Numbered from the stretch's first letter, positions 1-8,727 are shown. The stretch: 19,018 nt of DNA from Cudoniella acicularis (GCA_013054445.1 JAAMPI010001138.1:1-19018), one strand, 5' to 3'. Numbers and translations are program-made. Notes: generated by a model from the sequence alone, not told the origin.

Positions 1-2453
1 GATCTCGACATCGACCCCAACTGCACCTTCGCCTCCGACACCAGACACCAGTAGTCGCAAACGCGCACGCCCAACCAAGTCATGTCTTGAATGTCGCCGG
101 AAGAAACTCAAATGCGATCGCGTGCAGCCATGTATGCAATGCAGGAAGATGGGCCGTGAGGCTCTTTGCGTGTTTGCAAATGGGGCACCGGGGACGCCAG
201 ATGAGAGAGATGGCGAGATGTTGGAGAGGAGTAACAAGAGACCTCGAGTTGAAGTCTCCAGATTGGCGACCTGGGGAGAACCTGTTGGTGCTCCCCTTGT
301 GCCCAGACCCAGTTCGAATGCAATGGGAACTCCCATGGCTATTCAGAATGTCGTGGAAAGGCACTTAGGACTGCCTCTTTCCGCAAGGGCTGAAGATTCT
401 GAGTCCTCTCTGGGCCGTATGGATATCAAAGGTGCCAGGTCTCGGTATATTGGACTTGGAGATCGTTTGGCATTGTTGGATCACGTGAGCGGTCCTTCTC
501 CTCTGCTTGTTAATATTGCTGACTTTTACCAGTTTTCAGATGAGAAGAACTTCATTATTGGTACCTTTAAAGATCCCAATCTTTCTGGCTTGGTGCAGGA
601 GATGTCCGGATATCAGAAGACTTTCAATCCCAAAAGAAAACAACCTGGCCAAACTGCGGAAGATCGACAATCCATGATACTGGAAATGCTGCACCTTCTT
701 CCCGAAGATTCGGTAATTGATGTTCTTGTGCATAGATATGTCTCGGATCTTGAAAACGTCCTCAGAGTATTGCACATTCCGACTTTCATTAAGCAATGTG
801 ATGAGGTTAAGAATCTTCGACGATCAGGAACTTCAACCTTACCACCCCATCTTCCGGAGGCTATTGTTGCTCAGCTTTTGGCTGTTGTCGTGATAACTTC
901 ACGTCTGAATGATTCGAATGACGTGGTGTCAGCGCCTATACGGATATCGGAAGACCAGATTACAACTTCAATATATCTACTCCAAAAATGGCTGGATACA
1001 ACAAAGGGAAAGCAAAGAATCAATTTGCCTGTGCTTCGTGCACAAACTTTACTGTTAATCGCAAGATCAGCAAACTCTACTTCAATGCCTGAGCTATGGA
1101 ACTACTCCGGTATCCTGGTTCGAGTAGCGATGATCATGGGACTTCACCGTGACCCAGAACAATTGGTTGAGATGTCTAAATTCGAAAAGGAGCAGAGGCG
1201 AAAGATCTGGCGCACGATAGTTGAGTTGGATTTACAATTCTCTTTGGCTACTGGCATGTCTCCTGCGGTACTATCATCAGATTTCAATTCGATGAATTTA
1301 GTTCATGTCGATGATTATGATCTGACTGAGGATATGGTGGAGTACCCGCAACCGAAATCGGAAAATATTTGGACAGATGCTTTACCGCAAATTGTCTTGG
1401 GACTTTCGATCAAAGAACGACTGGATGCCGCTCATATCCTTGCTCGGGAAATTGATCTGGAACGAGATGCCCATAAAATCGTTGTTCGAGCGAAGAATCT
1501 TGAAAAGTTACTTCATTCACTTCAAAAGGCTTTGCCCACGCCTCCAAAGGGAAGAAGTAGAGTTTTTCCCAATATTATGCTGGATATCTATCTTCGTCGG
1601 CCTTCGCACGCATTATATCGAACTGTGGCTTTAAGTTCTATCGCTTCAAGATTTCCTGAAGCTCGGAAAGGGGCATTACGAAGCTCTGTAGCGATTTTAT
1701 CTCATATCGATGCTTTGGATCCCACTGTTGCTGATTTGGATACAATAAAATCCCGGAACTATTTGAATTTATTTCATATCTTGTGCAGGAACGAAGTCGT
1801 TCAGTCGGCTTTATTCTTATGCTATGAGATCAGATCTTATAGTTTGCCACGAGATCCGGCCATGGCCGAGAGGGGTTTTGGAGAGTATCGAACTCGATGA
1901 TTCTATTCCTTGGACTAAGCACAGTCTTACTAGGATTGTGGAGAATACTCTGAACAGCTATTTGCAGCGGCTTGGGGAGTATGGAAGCGACCTTAAGTTT
2001 ATTTTGCCGTTGTCTATTGTGCTGCAATCCGTCAGGTCGGATGGCACGCCTGAGGGGAAGCGTGAGATGATGATCAAAGGAACAGAACGAGTTCTGTTTG
2101 CGTGTCGAAAAGGCACATCCTGGACCTGTGAATACTCCTACCCCGAGCAACATTGTGCAGAACATGCAATTGGTAATCTTTAGTATCTTATAATTGAATG
2201 AATGGAGCACTGACTATCTCTGCAGCCTCATACACCTGCTTCAGAACCTTCATCCAGCGGCTGGAATACCGAATCATATATTCCAAATCCATTCCAGAAC
2301 GGGGCAGTTAATTGCGGTTACCAGGTGAGTTTTCTTCTGCGTATTTAAATAAACCCGCCTAATTATGTCTAGCAGCCGCCAGGAGATAACCTTGGCTTCC
2401 AAGATTTCGACTTTGGCCTCTCGGAGTGGGATATGGGGCAGTCGTGGTACTGA
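1..2453 (+). CDS. Zn2Cys6 fungal transcription factor, 5' partial, two apparent frame breaks
   Basis: The reading frame is open from base 2, so the start lies upstream of the window. A textbook Zn(II)2Cys6 binuclear cluster is encoded at about 83-169, with spacing C-x2-C-x6-C-x5-C-x2-C-x8-C, preceded by a basic RKRARP stretch. From about 705 to 1500 the protein resembles the fungal-specific transcription factor domain (PF04082), including MGLHRDP and RRKIWRTIVELD. The product is therefore a nuclear DNA-binding regulator; its targets cannot be read from sequence. The frame is open to a TGA at 1898, but obviously coding sequence continues in another frame (LESIELDD, IPWTKHSLTRI, then FACRK) and then in a third (PGPVNTPTPSN). 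Both shifts are equivalent to one extra base, near 1872-1875 and 2108-2113. After two introns the third frame ends in MGQSWY at the TGA 2451-2453. The gene could be a recent pseudogene or carry sequence errors. Confidence 0.85.
2173..2225 (+). other. intron of the Zn2Cys6 gene (53 bp)
   Basis: The donor is GTAATC and the acceptor CTGCAG, with a CTGAC branch-point match about 13 bases upstream of the acceptor. Removing it joins NIVQNMQL to PHTPASEP in one open frame. Confidence 0.7.
2325..2375 (+). other. intron of the Zn2Cys6 gene (48 or 51 bp, tandem NAGNAG acceptor)
   Basis: The donor is a strong GTGAGT after NCGYQ, and CTAAT at about 2358-2362 is the likely branch point. The acceptor reads TAGCAG, so splicing after either AG (2372 or 2375) keeps the frame and adds or omits one Gln before PPGDNLG. 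Confidence 0.7.
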
Positions 2454-2581
2454 AATTATTGATTGCATACGATTGCACAGTACTTCACTCTAGATGTTCC
2501 CTTCCAGCCATTTTATTGCTCAAAGATTCCAACCACTTCATTAGACCCCTCCATCGTTCAAACCCAACATTCCCACCTCCT

Positions 2582-4486
2582 TTACTCCGAAATAACCGGC
2601 GTCTTCCCATCCCACTCTCCACTCCCATCCTCCAAAACCTTTACCATAAACCTCGCCACACTCTCCCTACTCACACTCGCCATCACAGCAACACCCTTCC
2701 CCTGCTCCCCCCAAACCTCAGCAATCTTCACACTCAGCGCCTTCATAATCTTCTTCCTCCCAACCAAATCACCCATATGCGACGTAACTAATTCCATCTT
2801 CCTCTTCCTGCTATTACTTCCACCCTTTCCGGTCCCAGCACTACCCCCACTATTCTCAGCCTCCTCAAAAGCCCTCACAAATTCCTGCGGCGTCTTCCAC
2901 CTCCTCTGAATCTCCAACGCCTTCTCCCCCGTAACACCCTTCGTACACATCAACATCTTCAAATAGACATCTCTGAGCGTCAAACTCTCGCTTTTACTCG
3001 CTAGGCCCGCAAACGCTTCATATGTGATGTGAAAGTCTTTCGCTGCTTGAGTTTCCATGAGATGTTTGAGGAGAGGGAGGTAGTTTTGATTCGTGATGAT
3101 TTTCGTGGGGATGATATGCAGTGGTTTTGTTTCGTAGATGGATTTGAGAAGGGCGGTCATGCGTGTTAGGTAGCGAATCGTATCGTCCATCATTTGTGTT
3201 TTTTTGACGAAAAAACCGTTCACGACTTGCATCCCTGCTATCGCGGATTCCACCGCTTCTTCGTACTTCTGAAAATGATCGCCGTTCATAGCAATCTCCT
3301 CAATGATGTAAATCACATTCTTCACACCACTTTTCTTCAACCGGAATTTCTGTTCGTGAAATCGCCCGTCTTTGATAGAGCTCACGAGGTCGTCAAGACG
3401 TTTCCGCTCAACGATGTAGTCGAGTACGATTTCAGAGCCTGCTTCTCCTGGTTTTGGGGATTTGGTCTTGGCGATCCAGAGAATGTCGCCGAGTTCGAGG
3501 GCTCGCATGATGGGTTTTACGCCTTTGGTTAGGAGCTCGTTTTGCATGTAGTCTCGGTCGGATTTGGCGCGCACTTCGCGAATGTCGAGGACCAATTCCA
3601 CGGTGAAGGTTCCTGGAGCGAGGGTGATGGGTGTGAATGTTGGGAGGGATGAGGTGGATGTTATTGGGACGCCTTGGGGAATATCTGCTGCTTGGGAAGC
3701 TGGCGGTATTTGTGGTTGGGGATTTGGCGCGGGACGTGCTATTGGAGGAGGACTTGATCCTAGGTCGATGAAAGAATCGTCGTTGTCGGTGGGTTTTGAT
3801 GCATCTTTCTTTTTCGTCGCAGCTTTTGGTGAAGAGATAGAATTGTCAAGTGTTCCCTGATCTGCCTCGGTGGTCTTTTTGATTCGTTTGGCCACTTCCC
3901 ACCCTTCTTCTGTGAGAGCATACTTGCGCAATGGTCTTCCTTTTTCATAAACCAAATCCTTTGATATCAGAGTCTTCATCGAATTCCAGGCGGTATAGAA
4001 TTTCGTCGGATCACTTGGAGCCGAAAATGAAGCATCGCAATGAGGTTGTGCCAGTTCAATGGTTTGTTGTTTTGTAAGTCCGTTCGGTGCGTTTTCGTCC
4101 CGTGTTGCCAGAGCCAAGACAATTGCATAGGCTCCAGAACGCAGAGCAGGTACATACGCCTTGGGTTTTCTTGCCTTCTTCGCCGGTTCCTCCGTTCCAT
4201 CTTCCTTTGCTGCTGCTCCTTTCTTCTGCTTATAAGGTATTTCTGGCATTGGCAAGTCATTCTCTTCGCAATAATCCTTCAATTTAGCGGTCAATCGAGC
4301 GCAAAGCGTGGGGCCAAAGCCAGTGAGTTGTTGTGCCTCAGATGGGTGTGAAAATGGCAAAGGACATGATTTCATGGAATCATATGCTTTCTTGTAGGTA
4401 GTGATGCCTTTGGAGTTGCGTTCTCGGGCAGTCTCCAGCCATTCTCCAACCCAGGACAAAAGAAGGGGGTTCGCGCATTCGGCCAT
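2582..4486 (-). CDS. mus81: crossover junction endonuclease MUS81
   Basis: This is the catalytic subunit of the Mus81-Eme1/Mms4 structure-selective nuclease, which cuts 3' flaps, stalled forks and recombination intermediates in the nucleus. The protein is 634 residues from a single exon, close to the yeast length. Visible parts, in order: an N-terminal helix-hairpin-helix region at about 5-75 (LTGFGPTLCARL at 54-65); a basic linker; a winged-helix segment at about 111-205 (YVPALRSGAYA, TAWNSMKTLI); a Pro-rich linker; and the ERCC4 nuclease domain at about 295-430. The nuclease motif is complete, with D301, G333-D334 and E360-R361-K362-x3-D366. A C-terminal HhH2-like region follows at about 460-625. 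The ATG at 4486 begins the conserved NPLLLSWVGEW segment, which supports this start. The gene is convergent with the Zn2Cys6 gene (128-bp gap) and divergent from PCM1. No damage is seen. Confidence 0.96.
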   Translation of the reverse strand: MAECANPLLLSWVGEWLETARERNSKGITTYKKAYDSMKSCPLPFSHPSEAQQLTGFGPTLCARLTAKLKDYCEENDLPMPEIPYKQKKGAAAKEDGTEEPAKKARKPKAYVPALRSGAYAIVLALATRDENAPNGLTKQQTIELAQPHCDASFSAPSDPTKFYTAWNSMKTLISKDLVYEKGRPLRKYALTEEGWEVAKRIKKTTEADQGTLDNSISSPKAATKKKDASKPTDNDDSFIDLGSSPPPIARPAPNPQPQIPPASQAADIPQGVPITSTSSLPTFTPITLAPGTFTVELVLDIREVRAKSDRDYMQNELLTKGVKPIMRALELGDILWIAKTKSPKPGEAGSEIVLDYIVERKRLDDLVSSIKDGRFHEQKFRLKKSGVKNVIYIIEEIAMNGDHFQKYEEAVESAIAGMQVVNGFFVKKTQMMDDTIRYLTRMTALLKSIYETKPLHIIPTKIITNQNYLPLLKHLMETQAAKDFHITYEAFAGLASKSESLTLRDVYLKMLMCTKGVTGEKALEIQRRWKTPQEFVRAFEEAENSGGSAGTGKGGSNSRKRKMELVTSHMGDLVGRKKIMKALSVKIAEVWGEQGKGVAVMASVSRESVARFMVKVLEDGSGEWDGKTPVISE

Positions 4487-4713
4487 TGTGGGAAGAGCGA
4501 TAGAGAAGCCAGTTTGGACGATAAAAGAAGGTCATAAACTCATGGCATGGGAAGCAATTGCGAGACAAAGAAGATCAATTAGTCGGGCTCAAGGGGTGTG
4601 GCTGTTTGTAAATAGATGTACGAGCAGGCATTGGATGGGAAGTATTGACGCTCATGCAATGCAAGATGGTTGACGCGACAATGGCAATGGCACGCCAGTG
4701 GCTGTCGCCCTAG

Positions 4714-4719
4714 CACGTG
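4714..4719. promoter_or_regulatory. E-box CACGTG in the shared promoter
   Basis: The sequence reads AGCACGTGACG. CACGTG followed by AC resembles sites of Cbf1-type bHLH factors. It lies 230 bp from the mus81 start and 445 bp from the PCM1 start. Function is inferred from motif and position only. Confidence 0.35.
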
Positions 4720-4792
4720 ACGCCCAACGGATGCGGCCGCGGGGCAGAAATAAAAGGCGGTGAGAGCTGTAGATAGGCGGGTTGAGGCATTA

Positions 4793-4822
4793 GTTTGCCC
4801 TGGTTTGCCTTGGTTTGCCCTG
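4793..4822 (+). repeat. 10-bp tandem repeat, 3 copies
   Basis: Three head-to-tail copies of GTTTGCC(C/T)TG, followed by a further CCCTGG. The period is close to one DNA helical turn, so any bound protein would be phased on one face. Confidence 0.85.
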
Positions 4823-4912
4823 CCCTGGCTAGGTGCCTATATGTACGGACTGGCTACCGTATTTGAGCCTATTATGGCAGTGGTTGGTGAATTGCGAGTT
4901 TACGTGTTTTTT

Positions 4913-4937
4913 CATTGCATTGCATTGCATTGCATTG
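4913..4937 (+). repeat. (CATTG)5 microsatellite
   Basis: Five perfect CATTG units inside the mus81-PCM1 promoter. Confidence 0.95.
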
Positions 4938-4973
4938 TATCGAGCGTCCACGTCCGCGTCCAGCATATACGAC

Positions 4974-5012
4974 GAAGTACAAAGTACTCCGTACGAAGTA
5001 CTCCGTACGAAG
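4974..5012 (+). repeat. 14-bp tandem repeat built on GTACTCCGTAC
   Basis: Two full copies of RAAGTACTCCGTAC (4981-4994 and 4995-5008), flanked by partial units GAAGTAC at 4974-4980 and GAAG at 5009-5012. The unit contains the quasi-palindrome GTACTCCGTAC. Confidence 0.9.
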
Positions 5013-5031
5013 CTTAAGTCGAAGTGGGGTG

Positions 5032-5110
5032 TCTCACTCTTGCTCTCGCTCAGCCTCGATTCTCTCCTTTCAGCTTGCTCCCTCCTCCCTCCTTACAACT
5101 CCATCCTCCC
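5032..5110 (+). promoter_or_regulatory. pyrimidine-rich leader of PCM1
   Basis: A CT-dominated stretch ends about 50 bp before the ATG at 5162. CT-rich tracts next to transcription starts are common in strongly expressed genes of filamentous fungi. The transcription start itself cannot be placed. Confidence 0.5.
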
Positions 5111-5161
5111 TTCGATCAATTCGCATTTGCATCTGCAACCGATCGCATCGCACTCGCAATC

Positions 5162-6817
5162 ATGGACGCCCAAATCCTCGCTGCTTCCAACAAGCACCCC
5201 AAGCCAGTTGACCGCGTGTTCCAGTATGGCACTGCGGGGTTCAGAATGAAGGCCACCCTTCTCGACTCGGTCGTCTTTCGTGTTGGTCTCGTTGCCGCAC
5301 TGCGCTCGAGAAAGCTCGGCGGACAAACAATTGGTGTTATGATCACGGCTTCACACAATCCTCCAGAAGACAATGGCATCAAGTTGGTGGATCCCATGGG
5401 CGAAATGTTGGAGAATTCCTGGGAAGCTTACTCGACCGAGCTGGCCAATGCGAAAGACGAGGATGTGGTTACCATGTATCGAAGCTTGGAGGAGAGACTG
5501 AAGATCAACAAGGACACTCCAGCCAGAGTCATCTATGCTAGAGACACCAGGCCATCGGGTCCAAAATTGGTGACAGCCTTGACCGATGCTTTGACGGCTG
5601 CTGGTGCAGAATTCACGGATTACAAGCTCTTGACGACCCCGCAATTGCACTACTTGACGAGATGCACAAACACCGAGGGCACGCCACAATCGTATGGAGA
5701 TGTCAGCGAGAAGGGATACTATGAGAAGCTTGGAAAGGCTTTTGCGCGTGCTATGAAGGGCAAGAAGACTGCTGGAGCCGTCACAGTGGATTGTGCCAAC
5801 GGTGTTGGAGGTCCAAAATTGGCCGAGTTACTGAAGTACCTGCCAAAAGGCTCGGATGGCGGTGTAGAAATTAAAATCATCAACGACGATGTCTTGAGGG
5901 CAGAGAATCTCAACCATGAGGTAAGGATGAACCCCTTTTGATCCCGACGAAACTAAGCCCTACAGTGCGGCGCGGACTTCGTCAAGACCAAGCAGCGAGC
6001 CCCGCCATCCTCAAAGGCCGGAAACAATGAGCGCTCCTGCTCGCTAGATGGTGATGCGGATCGAATTATTTACTACTTTATCGATCCTGACCACGGATTT
6101 CGCCTGCTTGATGGCGACCGAATTGCTACTCTTGCAGCATCCTTCATTGGTGACCTTGCACGGGAAGCTGGATTGTCTTCGGAGCTTAAGATTGGTGTTG
6201 TACAAACCGCTTATGCCAATGGAGCTAGCACAAAATATGTCGAGAAGACGCTTGGCCTTCCAGTTGTCTGCACGCCAACCGGAGTAAAGTGGTTACACCA
6301 TGCGGCGACAAAATTCGATGTCGGCGTCTATTTCGAAGCCAATGGTCACGGTACTGTTGTATTCTCCCAACAAGCCTTGAAGGCATTCCACACCAAGGAG
6401 CCACAATCTCCCGCTCAAGCCAGCGCATTAGAAACTTTGCAGGCTCTTACAGATCTGATTAACCAGACAGTTGGAGATGCACTTTCAGACATGCTCTTGG
6501 TAGAGACGATTTTGGCACACAAGTCTTGGACACCAAAGGAATGGGATCTCACATATACCGATCTCCCCAATAGATTAGTCCGAGTCGAAGTTGGAAACAG
6601 AAACATCTTCAAGACCACAGACGCCGAGCGAAAACTTGTTGAACCTCAAGGCGTACAGGCCCAAATTGACGCTCTAGTTGCAAAATTCAAAGACGGCCGA
6701 TCCTTTGCCAGAGCCTCAGGAACAGAAGATGCAGTCCGCGTATACGCAGAAGCAGCCACAAGAAGCGAAGCCGATGATCTTGCGAACAAGGTTTCAGTTG
6801 TTGTCAAGCAGGCTTGA
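5162..6817 (+). CDS. PCM1: phosphoacetylglucosamine mutase (AGM1/PCM1/PGM3 family)
   Basis: The enzyme converts GlcNAc-6-phosphate to GlcNAc-1-phosphate, the step before UDP-GlcNAc, which feeds chitin, N-glycans and GPI anchors; it is cytosolic. The exons are 5162-5920 and 5966-6817, giving 536 residues (family about 540-560). The catalytic phosphoserine loop is ITASHNP, with Ser64. The metal-binding loop DGDADR is at 281-286, right after the splice junction region. The sugar-specificity region includes YFEANGHGT. The C-terminal phosphate-binding loop RASGTEDAVRVYAEA starts near residue 502. The ATG at 5162 sits in CAATCATGG, and the N-terminus reaches the QYGTAGFR motif at the family's usual distance. 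No frame damage is seen, in contrast to several neighbours. Confidence 0.96.
5921..5965 (+). other. intron of PCM1 (45 bp, phase 0)
   Basis: The donor is GTAAGG and the acceptor CTACAG, with ACTAA as branch point. Its removal joins ENLNHE to CGADFVKT, which is the conserved AGM1 order. 45 bp is near the lower limit for fungal introns. Confidence 0.9.
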
Positions 6818-7237
6818 CGGTTGGAATGAAAAGCTGATGAAGATATGAGATCATGACAGGAGTTCAGATACTTGGAAACCAAAAAAATAATGGCGTCGGG
6901 GTAGTTTTCTTTTGTAGACTTGAGAGGTATTCAACATGCTTTACTCTCTGATCACGATGCGATTTGGTGGTTTTCCTCTACGGGAGGTTAAAGGTTTGCT
7001 TGTAAGAGGAAACGATCAGCATTTGTCAAATCAAGTGATTTGGCGCTTTCCAGAGGCGTGTCATCGCTTTTAGTTCCCGCGAGAGTGATGATGTCAACAA
7101 ATCTCGCATGAACAACGCGCACATGTCACGTCAAGCGGTCTACTTTGTTATTTCACACATTTCTTAATTGCCTTCTTTTTATGTCCTCTTCGTCTACTCT
7201 ATTTATTTTCCCATAACCTTCATCTCCCAGACATTTC
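6818..7237. other. intergenic region between PCM1 and the 7.2 kb gene
   Basis: About 420 bp hold the PCM1 3' end and the next promoter. A CRE-like TCACGTCA lies at about 7126-7133 and T-rich plus TATTTATT sequence at about 7190-7207. No ORF here is convincing. Confidence 0.5.
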
Positions 7238-7549
7238 ATGCGTCCCTTCTCCTCCTCGCTCCTCCGCAGCTCCACCCGCTCCATTTTCCGGACAAGAATC
7301 TCTAGAACACCTAAATTCGCTTCTGCCTTCCCGCCAGCTTCTTCCTACCAATCATTCTATTCTCATTCCTTAAATATGGCATCCATCCAACCTTCCGCTA
7401 TGGTTCAAGCGCAGAAGGAAGCCAAAGTTTCTAATACGAACGGAAGACTGAGTATGAGCGAATATGGCATCGAAAATACAAATATCAAGAAAACTTCTGG
7501 TGTCAAATTGACGGGGTAATAGGAAGTTATTGTTAGTTCTGTTTTAGGT

Positions 7550-7689
7550 GTATGTTTGCTCCTTTTTATTTCTACCTTTTCCTCCTTCCCTCCTTCTCTC
7601 TTTTGGTTATCTCTTTTAACTTCAGAATTAGAAATTTTGGTATGGGAAATTGATGAGCTGATGACGATACTGATACTTGGGAGAAATAG
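7550..7689 (+). other. intron 1 of the 7.2 kb gene (140 bp)
   Basis: The donor is consensus GTATGT and the acceptor AATAG, with CTGAT-type branch candidates at about 7660-7675. It is phase 0 and joins SSVLG to LFVGRSSL. The preserved signals suggest the gene was functional recently. Confidence 0.6.
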
Positions 7690-7889
7690 TTATTCGTAGG
7701 CCGCTCCTCCCTCAAGAAACTCTCGCTCTGGCTAGACGCTACATTCGCTGATCCACTCACGATTGCTGAAGGAAGGAAACAATATAGTGCGCAGTAGTAT
7801 GGGTTGCAGACCGCTTTTTTGAGTATTGAGCGGTTGGGATTTAAGGTTACTGATGGCGGAAATCCGGTGAAGATGAGTTTAAGCACGAG

Positions 7890-7965
7890 GTTTATTTGGT
7901 TCTTTTGTCTTCTTAGGGAAAGGGGGGTTTTGGTAGAAGTGGTACTGACTTGTTTATTAACCTAG
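7890..7965 (+). other. intron 2 of the 7.2 kb gene (76 bp)
   Basis: The donor is GTTTAT (weak) and the acceptor CCTAG, with CTGAC at about 7945-7949 as branch point. Removal restores STRYKAKG. Confidence 0.6.
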
Positions 7966-8112
7966 GTATAAAGCCAAAGGCCTACACAGCGCAGGAGAAA
8001 AAGTCATCGAGAGTATAGTAGAGATTCACACACAAGGAAAAGGACAGCAGATGCGTATTAAGGAGGTGAAAGATATATAGAATAGGAAGTTGCCGAGGGG
8101 GGAATTGCTAAG

Positions 8113-8215
8113 GTTCGTTTTCTCTCCTTTCCTCTCGATTCTTTATTTTGTTGGGATATTTTGGGTGGGGTTGGATGAAATGGAAACTGGATACCGATGA
8201 ATTTGTGTTTAATAG
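8113..8215 (+). other. putative intron 3 of the 7.2 kb gene (103 bp)
   Basis: The donor is GTTCGT (poor) and the acceptor AATAG. Coding resemblance resumes after 8216 with FRNLNSVVMP, but the phase does not match exon 3. Either the donor or exon 3 has changed. Confidence 0.4.
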
Positions 8216-8674
8216 ATTTTCCGAAATCTCAACTCCGTCGTTATGCCTGCTCTTGTGGGCGTGCCAAAAATGAGGAGGAGGATGCTAAGGGCAATTGGGT
8301 CATCTACTAAATCGAATCATATTGATTAAAAAACAGATAAGTGTGTATCCACAAACTCACACACCTCGTGTGAAGAAAGCTTCCATATAGGAAAGAAACG
8401 ATGTTGCCTCGAACGTACTTCTGTTGTGCTCTGTTCTTCGGCTTCACCGAACGACTATCAGTCCTCTACATGTACAATTTTAGAAAAAACTGATTCCATT
8501 CTTCGTGTACCCAAGCAGTACCTGTATGGTTGCCATTATGCGGACACGTGCTTAATTTCCCTATGCAATCCTGCGCGGCAATAAGTACCGTCCATAGGGC
8601 TGTCCCTGGCGCCCTTCACGCCTCAGAACCAAGCTCATATCCGATTGTACCACCCGTACCTGCATCATTGCTTT

Positions 8675-8727
8675 GCCACCTGTGGCTCAAATCTGCACAC
8701 CCCTAGTTTCCCACGGCTATCCCGTGG
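8675..8727. repeat. two neighbouring inverted repeats with CCAC/GTGG arms
   Basis: GCCAC-CT-GTGGC lies at 8675-8686 and CCACGG-CTATC-CCGTGG at 8711-8727. Both share the CCAC/GTGG core. They could be sites for a dimeric regulator or small hairpins. Confidence 0.6.

Larger units (their letters stand above)
4487..5161. promoter_or_regulatory. bidirectional intergenic region between mus81 and PCM1
   Basis: About 675 bp separate two divergent start codons, so both promoters must lie here. The region holds an E-box, a NotI-type GCGGCCGC at about 4733-4740, three separate short tandem repeats (4793-5012) and a long pyrimidine-rich stretch just before the PCM1 ATG. No convincing coding sequence is present. 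Confidence 0.6.
7238..8310 (+). pseudogene. conserved fungal protein with mitochondrial presequence, interrupted by stops
   Basis: Exon 1 (7238-7549) begins with an Arg/Ser-rich, acid-free leader typical of a mitochondrial presequence; a second in-frame ATG lies at 7376. The likely exons are 7238-7549, 7690-7889, 7966-8112 and about 8216-8310. They encode a continuous protein including SLWLDATFADPLTIAEGRK, YGLQTAFLSIERL, NPVKMSLSTRY and SVVMPALVGVPK. From memory this matches a widespread uncharacterised fungal family of perhaps NTF2-like fold; that fold call is weak. The frame is broken by TAA-TAG at 7517-7522, TAG at 7795-7797 and TAG at 8078-8080. A frame change near 8087-8112 and another at the A-run 8266-8270 are likely. 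The Trp-like and Gln-like contexts suggest that the stops arose from TGG and CAA/CAG. A truncated 93-residue product is all that normal translation gives. Confidence 0.65.

Noticed and set aside
1788..1870. An intron instead of a frame break in the Zn2Cys6 gene
   Set aside because: The sequence up to 1870 reads as good coding (CRNEVVQSALFLCYEIRS), and no GT..AG pair of usable length restores the frame.
2463..2909. 148-codon plus-strand ORF
   Set aside because: It lies mostly antisense to the conserved C-terminal part of MUS81 and is Pro/Leu/Ser low complexity.
7516..7689. Alternative intron from GTAATA at 7516 that would skip the double stop
   Set aside because: It would remove the in-frame EVIVSSVLG segment that, from memory, belongs to the family, and the GTATGT donor at 7550 is better. 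It remains possible and would lower the stop count by two.
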